From: Chthoniobacter flavus
GTDB lineage: Bacteria > Verrucomicrobiota > Verrucomicrobiia > Chthoniobacterales > Terrimicrobiaceae
NCBI GenBank assembly: GCA_945863785.1
Contig: CAMBAQ010000042.1
Coordinates: forward strand, 1-12,512
DNA: 12,512 nucleotides
Direction: 5' to 3'
Shown here: piece after piece, positions 1 to 7,433 of the stretch
Numbering within the stretch: position 1 is the stretch's first letter
Layout of the letters: every line of letters begins with the position of its first letter
Translations under genes and position numbers: made by a program
The notes under the pieces: generated by a model
Told to the model about the DNA's origin: nothing
What the model saw: the letters and a program-made list of their open reading frames with translations, nothing else
The model's database searches: none

Positions 1-61
1 CAATTCCACACATAAAAGTAACGTGACATTGCCCAAGTATCCACGCAAGCTTGGAACGCCT

Positions 62-1357
62 ATGACTGTTCAACCCTCCTCTTCATTCAAGTCCGAGACT
101 CTGGCTATCATCATGGGAGGTGGTGCCGGTTCACGACTATTTCCACTCACCAAAGAGCGCTCCAAGCCGGCCGTTCCGCTCGGCGGCAAATACCGCTTGG
201 TGGACATCCCGATCAGCAATTGCCTGAACTCCGGACTTCGCGGGATTTATATTCTCACCCAATTCAACAGCGCCTCGTTGCACACGCACATCAACGAGAG
301 TTACAAATTCGACAACTTCACTCCGAGCTTCGTGGACATCCTCGCCGCCCAGCAAACACCCGAAGGCGCGCGGTGGTATCAGGGTACGGCAGATGCGGTC
401 CGGCAAAACATGAGGTATTTCCTCGAGCACCGTTGCAAATATTTCATCATCCTCAGTGGGGATCAACTCTACCGCATGGATTACCGCCAGATGATCCGCC
501 AGCACATCGACTCCGGAGCGGACCTCACCATCGGAACGATTCCCGTCGAGCGAAAGGCGGTCCCCGGATTTGGTATCATGGCGACCGACAGCGACCGCCG
601 CATCACACGGTTTGTCGAAAAACCGAAGGATCCCGAGGTCATCGACTCGCTGCGCATTCCTGGCGAATTACTCAGCCAAATCGGGCATCCCAGCCAAGAG
701 GAACTTTTTCAGGCCTCGATGGGTATCTACGTCTTCAATCGCGAAGCACTCATCTCCAGCCTCGACAACGATCTGGTGGATTTCGGTAAAAACATCATCC
801 CTGCCGCGATTCAAAACCGGAAGGTCATGGCGCACATTTTCGAGGGGTATTGGGAAGACATTGGAACCATCCGATCGTTCTTCGATGCCAACCTCGAAAT
901 GGCCGACAACAATCCGAAGTTCAATTTCTACGTTCCAGGATCACCGGTTTACTCCCAACCCCTCTGCCTCCCAGCCAGTGTGATTGACGGAGCGAAAGTG
1001 AACCGCGCCATGATCTCCGACGGATGTATTTTGGGCCATGTGACACTCGACCGTTGTGTCATTGGCATCCGTAGTATTGTGCGCACAGGTTCGACGCTCA
1101 AGCATACCGTGATGATGGGGGCCGACCTTTATGAGTCGCTTGATGATGTCCGTGCGGAAGGAGTGCCGCCGATTGGCGTTGGCCTCAATTGCTCCATCGA
1201 GGGAGCGATCATCGACAAGAACGCCCGTATCGGCAACGGTGTGGTGATCACGCCCAAACCTGAGTCCGAAAATTTTGACGGCGACGGATACTACATTCGG
1301 GATGGCATCGTGGTCGTACCGAAAAACAGTGTCATTCCCGACGGAACTCGGATATAG
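62..1357 (+). CDS. glgC: Glucose-1-phosphate adenylyltransferase (ADP-glucose pyrophosphorylase)
   Basis: Makes ADP-glucose and pyrophosphate from glucose-1-phosphate and ATP, the committed step of bacterial glycogen synthesis, in the cytosol. With the ATG at 62 the protein has 431 residues, the usual GlgC length. The frame is open back to a GTG at 23, but the 13 extra residues do not look conserved. Visible motifs: nucleotide-binding GGGAGSRLFPLT at residues 19-30, SKPAVPLGGKYRLVDIPISN at 34-53, WYQGTADAVRQN at 105-116, SGDQLYRMDY at 132-141, the sugar-phosphate-binding FVEKP at 184-188 and YWEDIGT at 263-269. A C-terminal left-handed beta-helix region follows from about 300. No strong Shine-Dalgarno site precedes the start. 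The next gene begins 8 bp after the stop, suggesting co-transcription. Identification is firm; allosteric properties cannot be read from the sequence. Confidence 0.96.
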   Translation: MTVQPSSSFKSETLAIIMGGGAGSRLFPLTKERSKPAVPLGGKYRLVDIPISNCLNSGLRGIYILTQFNSASLHTHINESYKFDNFTPSFVDILAAQQTPEGARWYQGTADAVRQNMRYFLEHRCKYFIILSGDQLYRMDYRQMIRQHIDSGADLTIGTIPVERKAVPGFGIMATDSDRRITRFVEKPKDPEVIDSLRIPGELLSQIGHPSQEELFQASMGIYVFNREALISSLDNDLVDFGKNIIPAAIQNRKVMAHIFEGYWEDIGTIRSFFDANLEMADNNPKFNFYVPGSPVYSQPLCLPASVIDGAKVNRAMISDGCILGHVTLDRCVIGIRSIVRTGSTLKHTVMMGADLYESLDDVRAEGVPPIGVGLNCSIEGAIIDKNARIGNGVVITPKPESENFDGDGYYIRDGIVVVPKNSVIPDGTRI

Positions 1358-1365
1358 CGCAAGGC

Positions 1366-2004
1366 ATGAGTTTTTTCCTGCGTTTGCTCCTTCTGCTGGC
1401 TCCCTTGTTCTTGGGCGGGTGCTTTTTTGAGAAGCCGCTCACCTCGGGGCCATCGGAATCGCTGAACACATGGTTCCTTGGCGAGTGGCAGCGAACGGAA
1501 AAAAACGGCGGCACTTCGCGCGCCCTCGTCACCCCAGTCGGCAACGATCTGTATCGAATTCAAGTCACCCTTTCGGAGAAGGGCGCAAATACGGAGTATG
1601 ATTTCGAGGCTTGGGCATCAAAGGTGGAAGATTCGACATTCCTAACACTGCACAGCCTCCGCGCTTCCTCGAAAGTGCCTCTGGGAGCCTTTGTTTTTAT
1701 GCACCCAGAAATGCGGGACCAGAACCAAATCCGCCTTCGCCCGCTCCACCTCGCTTCGTCCGCGACGGCAACGTCGAAGGAATTGCGCGCCGAAATCCGC
1801 GCCCGCTTGAAGGACGGAACCCTCTATGCCGAAGAAGAGTCCTGTGACTGGCAGCGGACGGCCGAGGTGTATTGGCAAAAGGATGGAAAGACGGGTGTAT
1901 TCAATCCGCTGCGTTACGAGAAGCGTTGGGATACGGAAGATCTATCAGAAGCATTCGGAAAGCTACGCACGAAGAAATCTAAGCCTGCCGAAACATCCCA
2001 GTGA
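1366..2004 (+). CDS. Putative lipoprotein of unknown function
   Basis: A 212-residue protein I do not recognise. Residues 1-18 are a lipoprotein signal peptide: a short Lys-free start with one Arg at 6, a run of leucines, then the lipobox LGGC with the acylated cysteine at residue 19. The mature part is polar, with several Trp and Tyr residues (for example the stretch near 40-42 GEWQR and a Cys-Asp-Trp near 160), consistent with a small beta-rich periplasmic-facing domain. The C-terminus is lysine-rich. The start ATG lies 8 bp after the glgC stop with an AAGG only one base upstream, so translation may be coupled to glgC. The downstream metallophosphoesterase starts 25 bp after its stop. Position suggests envelope work, but no function is claimed. 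Confidence 0.8.
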   Translation: MSFFLRLLLLLAPLFLGGCFFEKPLTSGPSESLNTWFLGEWQRTEKNGGTSRALVTPVGNDLYRIQVTLSEKGANTEYDFEAWASKVEDSTFLTLHSLRASSKVPLGAFVFMHPEMRDQNQIRLRPLHLASSATATSKELRAEIRARLKDGTLYAEEESCDWQRTAEVYWQKDGKTGVFNPLRYEKRWDTEDLSEAFGKLRTKKSKPAETSQ

Positions 2005-2029
2005 ACCCCCGTCGGAGAGCGACGAAAAG

Positions 2030-2959
2030 ATGATCGCTTTGCTCCAGAGACGCCTTGGCGCCCCCCTCTTCGCAAAAAGACTCAAGCGCCAGACGGATAA
2101 AACCATCCGCTTCTTGCATCAGGGCAAGGGGGTCTTTCGTTTGGAGCGACTCATCCCATTCGACAGCTTGCTGTCAGCATTTTTTCAATTCTTCGGGATC
2201 CGTGAGATTATGCGCCGCAGTTTTTTGGATGTTCGCGTGGTCAGCCAAGACTGGATTTTGCCCGCATTGCCGGAAGCCTTTGAGGGATTCCGGCTGCTTC
2301 AACTTACCGATCTTCATTGTGACCTCGACCCTGCGCTCACCGCCGTGGTGGTGGATCTGATCCGCGCTTCCCCGCACGATGCCGCGGTGATCACGGGAGA
2401 CTTCCGCAATGGTATGGGAGGCGACCATACCGCATGCCTCCGCGAAACCCGCCACATCGTTGAAACTCTCGCGCCTGAGCGCTGGGGCATTCTCGGAAAT
2501 CACGATTTCTTGGAGATGGTGCCGGAGCTAGAGTCGATGGGCTTGCCGATCCTACTCAACGAAGTGACCGAGATCCGGCGGAACGGCCAATCGATCTGGA
2601 TTGGAGGCATCGACGATCCGCATTTTTACCAAACTCACGATCTCGCCGAGGTGCGCGCACGCATCCCGAGCGAAGCTTGCTCGATACTGCTTTCACACAG
2701 TCCAGAAACTTACAACGAAGCTGCCGGTCTTGGGTTTCACCTCCAACTCAGCGGCCACACGCATGGAGGTCAGATCTGCCTTCCGGGTGGCCGCCCAGTA
2801 GTCGTGCCCTGTCGCGTACCAAGGCGATTTGTGGTCGGACGGTGGAGCCATGAAGGGATGCAAGGCTATACCTCGCCAGGGACAGGCGGATGCGGAGTCG
2901 CGGCGCGGTGGAATTGTCCGCCGGAGATTACCATCCACTCGCTACGCAGCGGGAAGTGA
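2030..2959 (+). CDS. Calcineurin-like metallophosphoesterase (YaeI/LpxG-like)
   Basis: A 309-residue metallophosphoesterase with the full set of metal-binding motifs: TDLH (Asp94, His96), GD (123-124), GNHD (156-159), SHSPE (His223) and GHTHGG (His243, His245). These coordinate a two-metal centre that hydrolyses phosphoesters or pyrophosphates. About 85 residues precede the catalytic core and include a hydrophobic or amphipathic segment near 42-56, which may attach it to the membrane. The frame is open upstream to 1826, but that part lies inside the lipoprotein gene; the ATG at 2030, 25 bp after the lipoprotein stop, is the sensible start. The family includes YaeI-type phosphodiesterases and chlamydial LpxG, which cleaves UDP-2,3-diacylglucosamine in lipid A synthesis. 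LpxG is an attractive guess for a PVC bacterium, but motif content alone cannot decide. Confidence 0.88.
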   Translation: MIALLQRRLGAPLFAKRLKRQTDKTIRFLHQGKGVFRLERLIPFDSLLSAFFQFFGIREIMRRSFLDVRVVSQDWILPALPEAFEGFRLLQLTDLHCDLDPALTAVVVDLIRASPHDAAVITGDFRNGMGGDHTACLRETRHIVETLAPERWGILGNHDFLEMVPELESMGLPILLNEVTEIRRNGQSIWIGGIDDPHFYQTHDLAEVRARIPSEACSILLSHSPETYNEAAGLGFHLQLSGHTHGGQICLPGGRPVVVPCRVPRRFVVGRWSHEGMQGYTSPGTGGCGVAARWNCPPEITIHSLRSGK

Positions 2960-2971
2960 TCCCGTCGCGCC

Positions 2972-3529
2972 TTATGTTCCGAGCAGGGCGTTTTTGAGCG
3001 AGGGCATCACGGGGGTCGATCCGAACCAGAGGCTCAGAAAAGCACGCTGGAAATTGCGTCCACTGATCGTTCCTTTGAACTTACCGGAATCATAGACAAG
3101 CGTGTCAGTGCCGACCAACTGGACCGACTCGACGCCGCCGGACTGGAGTGGGCCGAAGAGGGCGATAAAGGCGTCCCTGTCTTTTTCAAAACCGGCATAA
3201 GTGAAAGTGTTGCTATCTGCGAACTGGGCCGTCCATGCGCTCGTGACCTGACCCTGCCCCACGGATTTCAAGAAGGTGAAGGTAAATCCCAATGGTCCAG
3301 CAGAGGCCAGTACGTCCGCCTCGGAGCGAAGGGGAGCGGGGGCGTAGAATCCCGCGACATAAGCTTTAATCGGAATGATGAGCAGGACGACGGTGCGCAA
3401 TCCGGCTCCATTGAGTTGAAGGGCCTGCCCGCCGACTTGAATTCGAGAGGGAACGTTTACACCCTCGATCTCAACAGCGGAGGCGACGTGAAGTGTGGCG
3501 AGAAAAAGAAGGGCAAAAACAAAACGCAT
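2972..3529 (-). CDS. Secreted chalcone-isomerase-like protein
   Basis: A 185-residue protein with a signal peptide (residues 1-18, hydrophobic core FALLFLATL, likely cleavage after ASA) and a chalcone-isomerase-like fold. The pattern VEIEGVNVPSRIQVGG, then GAGLRTVVLLIIPIKAYVAGFYAP, then a C-terminal SLWFGSTPVMPSLKNALLG is typical of bacterial CHI-like (Chalcone_3) domains. Bacterial members are mostly uncharacterised; the fold is better known for fatty acid or flavonoid binding, and isomerase activity should not be assumed. The frame extends upstream to 3796, but the ATG at 3529 puts the signal peptide at the N-terminus. Its 3' end lies 12 bp from the convergent metallophosphoesterase stop, with no clear terminator between. 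It is divergent from the transglutaminase-like gene. Confidence 0.85.
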   Translation of the reverse strand: MRFVFALLFLATLHVASAVEIEGVNVPSRIQVGGQALQLNGAGLRTVVLLIIPIKAYVAGFYAPAPLRSEADVLASAGPLGFTFTFLKSVGQGQVTSAWTAQFADSNTFTYAGFEKDRDAFIALFGPLQSGGVESVQLVGTDTLVYDSGKFKGTISGRNFQRAFLSLWFGSTPVMPSLKNALLGT

Positions 3530-3575
3530 TCCGCCAACATAAGAACAATTTGCGATTTGGAAAGCGCTACCAGCA

Positions 3576-3615
3576 TTTCGTGTGCTTTCGTGCGTGAGTT
3601 CCTCGAAGAACTCAC
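3576..3615. repeat. Direct repeat plus 8-bp-arm inverted repeat in divergent intergenic region
   Basis: Within the 99-bp gap between the two divergent genes, TTTCGTGTGC (3576-3585) is followed at once by TTTCGTGCGT (3586-3595). It runs into an inverted repeat with arms GTGAGTTC (3594-3601) and GAACTCAC (3608-3615) around a 6-base centre containing TCGA. It may be an operator-like site or a dispersed palindromic element. A promoter cannot be assigned with confidence. Confidence 0.5.
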
Positions 3616-3628
3616 TCAAGGTGTGTGA

Positions 3629-4504
3629 GTGGGCAACCCCATTCGTCTTTTTATTCAATCCCAACTCACCTACGAGGTCTTCGGTGAGTCCACGTTTCTG
3701 TTGAATATCGCGGCGGCGGCGGGTGGGGCACAGCGGATTTGTCGCGAGCACATTGCGAATAGCCAGAATGCGACATTCGACGAAGTGCGCGACCATGGAT
3801 CACTGACGCGATTTCACCGATTTGCCGCCAAGGCGGGAGAGGTTGTCGTTCGCTATGAGACTGAGGTGGAACTCGCGCCCGTTTTTTGCAAATCCGAGGT
3901 GGTCTGGGAATCCACGCTGGCCGATTTGCCAGCACATGTGATCCCTTTTCTCTATCCGAGTCGGTATTGTGAATCCGACAAGCTCGTGCGCATGGCGAGA
4001 GTCACCTTCGGTCACCTAGAGTCCGGGCACGACCGTGTTTGCGGTATTTGCAATTGGATTTACAACAACGTGGAATATCTCGCGGGGAGCACGGACTCCA
4101 CAACGAGCGCGTTCGATACCGCCACCCAGCGGGCGGGGGTCTGTCGCGATTTTGCTCACCTTGCCATCGCTTTTTGCCGGGCCTTGGGCATTCCGGCGCG
4201 GTTTTGCAGTTCCTATTCGTGGGGCCTCCGGCCTGCCGATTTCCACGCGCATTTCGAGGCGTGGTTGGGGGGGCGTTGGCTCGTTTATGATGCAACAAGG
4301 TTGTCGCCCGAGCCCGGATTTGTGCGTATCGGCGTGGGTCGGGATGCTGCGGATACAGCCGTAGCGACGGTTACCGGGCCGGCTACATTCCGATCACTCG
4401 ACATCGAGGTGCGACTTCTTTCCCCCGAGGCGGACTTTCCCGGCTATGCCGCAGACCCGCTCTGCCAAAGTGACGAGAATGCGACTTGGGGATCGCTGGT
4501 TTAG
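3629..4504 (+). CDS. Transglutaminase-like domain protein (papain-fold)
   Basis: A 291-residue cytosolic-looking protein with no signal peptide or membrane segment. It resembles COG1305 transglutaminase-like proteins: an N-terminal beta domain (about 7-115), then the core with catalytic Cys172 in GVCRDFAHL, His206 in DFHAHFEAWL and Asp221 in WLVYDAT. Bacterial members act as proteases, amidases or crosslinkers, and the substrate cannot be told here. The start is a GTG at 3629, preceded by AAGGTG at 3618-3623 with 5-nt spacing; no ATG lies nearby, and this start places the first beta-strand correctly. It ends 23 bp from the convergent HlyD-like stop at 4528. Members of this family often sit beside alpha-E and circularly permuted ATP-grasp genes; those partners are absent here. 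Confidence 0.88.
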   Translation: MGNPIRLFIQSQLTYEVFGESTFLLNIAAAAGGAQRICREHIANSQNATFDEVRDHGSLTRFHRFAAKAGEVVVRYETEVELAPVFCKSEVVWESTLADLPAHVIPFLYPSRYCESDKLVRMARVTFGHLESGHDRVCGICNWIYNNVEYLAGSTDSTTSAFDTATQRAGVCRDFAHLAIAFCRALGIPARFCSSYSWGLRPADFHAHFEAWLGGRWLVYDATRLSPEPGFVRIGVGRDAADTAVATVTGPATFRSLDIEVRLLSPEADFPGYAADPLCQSDENATWGSLV

Positions 4505-4527
4505 GTGGGTCGACGAGCGACTTCTTA

Positions 4528-5448
4528 TCAGCCGTCGATGAAGACGTCCATCTGCTGGCCGACGTAAACCGGAAAATCCGGATTTTTGAATCGGAAAATC
4601 ACTTGCAGTACGCGGGTATCGACGCGTTCTGTGCTTTCGCCGGAGAGAGATTTTTTCGGGAGGATGTAGGGATCAATGCGTACGAACTCGAGTGGGATGC
4701 CTTTTTCGCGCGACCCTTTCAGAAAAGCCACTGCCGTACAGCCCGCCCGCACACGGGGAGCATCGGATTCATCGACATCCACGCGCAGTTGGAGTTGAGA
4801 AATGTCTCCAAGCAAAATGGAAGTCTCGGCTGCATTCACCATCGTGTATTCGCCAGAACGGATATTCACCTGCAGGACGGTGCCGTCGCGCGGAGAACGG
4901 ATCGTGAGGAGGTCTAGTTGCACTTGGGCATCAGCGAGGCGCGCTTGAGCAAGGACGAGGTCGGCTTGCGCGCGATCGAGTTGGCGCTGGGAGGCCTGCC
5001 ACGCAAAAAGGTTTCGCTTCGTCTCGTCTTCACTCGAAACATTTTTTTCGCGAAGCTTTGTGCTGCGATCGAGTTGGTCCTTGCGGTCGGCGACCAAGGT
5101 TTCCGCCTCAGCGACCTGAGCCTGGATGACGCCGACTTGAGCGGTTTGCACATGGATCGCAGAGAGAGCGTTGCGGTTGTCCATCGTGTAGAGGATGTCG
5201 CCCTTTGCGACCTTGTCGCCCACGCGCACATTCACCTCGCCGATGAGCCCCGATGTGGCTGGCGCGATGCGGACATTTTCATTTGTGCTCTCGACGAGTC
5301 CCCGCCCGCCAATGGAATTTGCGTAAGGGGACTGGGGTGGCGGAACGATGGGGGTGGATTCCGGACCGCTTTTACGCAGGCGAAGGACGAGCATGGTCAC
5401 GGCGATAACACCGGCGACGGCGATGTAAAAAGAGAGGCGTTTAGGCAT
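4528..5448 (-). CDS. HlyD/DevB-family periplasmic adaptor (membrane fusion protein)
   Basis: A 306-residue membrane fusion protein that would link an inner-membrane ABC exporter to an outer-membrane channel. It has an N-terminal membrane anchor (about 6-23), the first half of the lipoyl domain (about 58-90, with ENVRIAPATSGLIGEVNVRV), a long alpha-hairpin or coiled coil (about 100-178, rich in Gln, Ala, Leu and Arg), the second lipoyl half (about 180-205, TIRSPRDGTVLQVNIRSGE) and a beta-barrel domain to the end. The ATG at 5448 overlaps the 3' end of the ATPase gene by 8 bp (ATGCCTAA), so translation is probably coupled; longer starts to 5550 would lie inside the ATPase. The arrangement SNENVRIAP...SG is typical of DevB-like adaptors. 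No TolC-like gene is adjacent. Confidence 0.92.
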   Translation of the reverse strand: MPKRLSFYIAVAGVIAVTMLVLRLRKSGPESTPIVPPPQSPYANSIGGRGLVESTNENVRIAPATSGLIGEVNVRVGDKVAKGDILYTMDNRNALSAIHVQTAQVGVIQAQVAEAETLVADRKDQLDRSTKLREKNVSSEDETKRNLFAWQASQRQLDRAQADLVLAQARLADAQVQLDLLTIRSPRDGTVLQVNIRSGEYTMVNAAETSILLGDISQLQLRVDVDESDAPRVRAGCTAVAFLKGSREKGIPLEFVRIDPYILPKKSLSGESTERVDTRVLQVIFRFKNPDFPVYVGQQMDVFIDG

Positions 5449-6160
5449 GGGAAAGTTGGGATGGATCGTCGAACTGGCCGACCACGCGTCCATCGTCCAT
5501 CTGAACGATGCGGTCGGCAAATTCATAAATACGGCTGTCGTGAGTGACAATAATCACGCAGCGGTCGGGCCGAACGGCGCTTTCCTGGAGGAGTTCCAGC
5601 GTCTTATGGCCTGAAGTGGAATCGAGCGATGCGGTGGGCTCATCACAGATGATCAGGCGGGGATCGTGAACTAACGCGCGCGAAATGGCCACGCGTTGCT
5701 GCTGACCTCCGGAGAGTTGGCTGGGATAGGATTTGTATTTGTCGGCTAAGCCGACTTTTTCCAGCACTTCACAAGCGTGCTTCTCGGCTTGCGCGGTGGA
5801 GACCCCCTTCAAGATGAGAGGGATCGACACATTTTCCACAGCGGTAAGTGTCGGAATGAGATTAAACTGCTGAAAAATAAACCCGATATTCTCGCGGCGG
5901 AAGCGCGTGATGTCGCCGTTGCGCATCGCGCGCAATTCCTGACCAAAAACAGCGACATCGCCTTCCTCGAATTTCAACGTGCCGCAGATCACGCTCAGGA
6001 GCGTGGTTTTTCCGCAACCGGATGGTCCGACGATCATAAGAAGTTCACCGAAGCGCGCCTCGAGGCTCGCTCCCTTGAGGGCGAAGGTGCGCGAGTCTCC
6101 ATTAGCGAAACTCTTCACTACGTTCTCGACCTTCACGGCGATCGGGGATGGCGTGCTCAT
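5441..6160 (-). CDS. ABC exporter ATP-binding protein (DevA/LolD/MacB type)
   Basis: A 239-residue ATPase that powers the adjacent permease. All motifs are intact: Walker A GPSGCGKTT (45-53), Q-loop in FIFQQFNLIP (about 97-98), signature LSGGQQQR (149-156), Walker B LIICDEP with catalytic Glu174, D-loop SLD and switch His207 in IVTHD. Length and sequence style fit the MacB/LolD/DevA subfamily. The chosen ATG at 6160 overlaps the permease stop as ATGA (4 bp). The open frame continues to 6319 but only as a shadow of the permease. The 3' end overlaps the adaptor gene by 8 bp. Cyanobacterial DevBCA exporters move glycolipids for the heterocyst envelope; the cargo here is unknown. Confidence 0.95.
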   Translation of the reverse strand: MSTPSPIAVKVENVVKSFANGDSRTFALKGASLEARFGELLMIVGPSGCGKTTLLSVICGTLKFEEGDVAVFGQELRAMRNGDITRFRRENIGFIFQQFNLIPTLTAVENVSIPLILKGVSTAQAEKHACEVLEKVGLADKYKSYPSQLSGGQQQRVAISRALVHDPRLIICDEPTASLDSTSGHKTLELLQESAVRPDRCVIIVTHDSRIYEFADRIVQMDDGRVVGQFDDPSQLSHA

Positions 6161-7290
6161 CGGAAGACCACCGCCGGTTCCAAGCGCATCACCTTCGTGA
6201 GCCCAATCAAGGCCGAGAACGCGCAGATAAAAACAATAACCCCCGCGACAAAAACCGGCACCTGCCAGGGCATGAAGAAGGGAGGTTGTTCCTTCGCGAG
6301 TACCGTATTGCCAAACCAACTCGCGAGGCCCACCCCGATGCCGTAGCCAATGAAACCAACAGAAAATGCCTGCAGGAGCACCATGCCCGCGAGTGTGGAG
6401 TTCGGTGCCCCCATGGCTTTGAAGGCCGCAAGAAACCGCAAGTTATCGTGAACAAATAGGTAAAATGTCTGGCCTGCAATGGCTATGCCCACGATCACGC
6501 CAAGGATCACCACCGTGCCGAAGGAGATGGGGATGCCTGTATTTCTAATATACCAGCGGATCGTATCCCAAAAAAACTGGTCCTTGGCTATGGCCCGCAG
6601 GCCGGGGAGGGAGCTGATCCGCTTGGCCAGCTCTTCATTCGAGACCCCTGGTATTGGCGCCGTGAGGACATAGCCGAGCATTTTGCGGGAGGGTTTCGCG
6701 TATTCCATCGCCCGATCAAAGGTCGTATAGACATACGGTTGGCCGAGGAAGCTACGGCTCACATGGCATATCCCGACCACGCGCGCTTCCTTGTCATTGA
6801 TTTCAAAAGTCGTCCCAAGCTCGATCTTTATCCCCTTGCGGCGAAATTTTTCTACGGCGACTTGATCGACCACAACGGCATTGGGCAGGCGAAGATCTTC
6901 GATGCGGCCGGCCCGCATGTCCATCGGCCGCCCCGTCAGAGTGCCGGTATCGAGGCCGACGAGTTGGATATTTTGAAAGGATCCGTCTGTGAGGCGCGCC
7001 TGCTCAATCCCGATGTAGAGTGGGACCGCCCATGCCACGCCGGGGATTCCCCTCACGCGATCGACCTCGATCTGGCGCATCGGAATAATCTCGTTCGCCT
7101 GCTCGACCTTAGCATCCACAACCCATACGGGGGCCCCGATATTCCGCACGGTCGCCGTCGTCCAAGTCATCAGCCCACAAAAAACCGACGACTGCTGGCA
7201 CATCAGCAGCGAGCAAAAGGCCAGCCCGCAGACCAGCATCGCGTATTTAGCGCGATCACGGAAAAGCATTTTGAGAGCAATACGAAACAT
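6157..7290 (-). CDS. FtsX-like ABC exporter permease, DevC-like
   Basis: A 377-residue inner-membrane permease with the MacB/DevC layout: TM1 at about 15-38, a large periplasmic domain (about 40-250), then three C-terminal helices at about 254-278, 300-325 and 345-367. The start MFRIALKMLFRDRAKY followed by a hydrophobic segment and SSVFCGLM matches DevC-type permeases. The ATG at 7290 is preceded by a strong GGAAGGA at 7297-7303 with 6-nt spacing, the clearest ribosome site in the window, which decides it over the upstream in-frame ATGs (7305, 7311). It is the first gene of the operon permease, ATPase, adaptor, an order that differs from the cyanobacterial devB-devC-devA. It is divergent from accB, so the promoter must lie in 7291-7433. 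Confidence 0.92.
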   Translation of the reverse strand: MFRIALKMLFRDRAKYAMLVCGLAFCSLLMCQQSSVFCGLMTWTTATVRNIGAPVWVVDAKVEQANEIIPMRQIEVDRVRGIPGVAWAVPLYIGIEQARLTDGSFQNIQLVGLDTGTLTGRPMDMRAGRIEDLRLPNAVVVDQVAVEKFRRKGIKIELGTTFEINDKEARVVGICHVSRSFLGQPYVYTTFDRAMEYAKPSRKMLGYVLTAPIPGVSNEELAKRISSLPGLRAIAKDQFFWDTIRWYIRNTGIPISFGTVVILGVIVGIAIAGQTFYLFVHDNLRFLAAFKAMGAPNSTLAGMVLLQAFSVGFIGYGIGVGLASWFGNTVLAKEQPPFFMPWQVPVFVAGVIVFICAFSALIGLTKVMRLEPAVVFR

Positions 7291-7296
7291 TCTAGA

Positions 7297-7303
7297 TCCT
7301 TCC
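7297..7303 (-). promoter_or_regulatory. Shine-Dalgarno site of the DevC-like permease
   Basis: On the minus strand, GGAAGGA lies six bases before the ATG at 7290. It fixes the start of the permease and is stronger than any other ribosome-binding site seen in this window. Confidence 0.75.
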
Positions 7304-7375
7304 ATTACCACGGGCGCCCCACCCGGTCACACCCAAAAAAACCGTCGGCTTTTTGATTTCGGGGATTTCAATGAC

Positions 7376-7405
7376 TTGACCCTTTCCGATTCGGCATGGC
7401 ATTCT
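7376..7405 (+). promoter_or_regulatory. Possible accB promoter
   Basis: TTGACC at 7376-7381 is a good -35 match. With an 18-bp spacer the -10 position reads CATTCT (7400-7405), a weak match to TATAAT. It lies about 30 bp upstream of the accB GTG, so a transcript would have a short leader. Position is reasonable, but the -10 is poor. Confidence 0.3.
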
Positions 7406-7433
7406 AGGATCTCAGTCAAACACCCTACCTACC

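Noticed and set aside
1..61. Promoter for glgC, including a CATAAA near 10-15
   Set aside because: Only 61 bases are available and no matching -35 hexamer is seen.
1826..2029. N-terminal extension of the metallophosphoesterase
   Set aside because: The extra 68 residues lie in another frame of the lipoprotein gene, are Arg/Lys-rich and unlike the family; the ATG at 2030 follows the lipoprotein stop.
4918..5547. Open frame of 209 codons antisense to the HlyD-like and ATPase genes
   Set aside because: Both minus-strand genes have firm motifs and overlapping starts; the plus-strand frame lacks any domain or start signal.
6739..7356. Open frame of 205 codons antisense to the permease
   Set aside because: The permease on the other strand has clear membrane topology and a strong ribosome site; this translation is His/Arg/Pro-rich noise.
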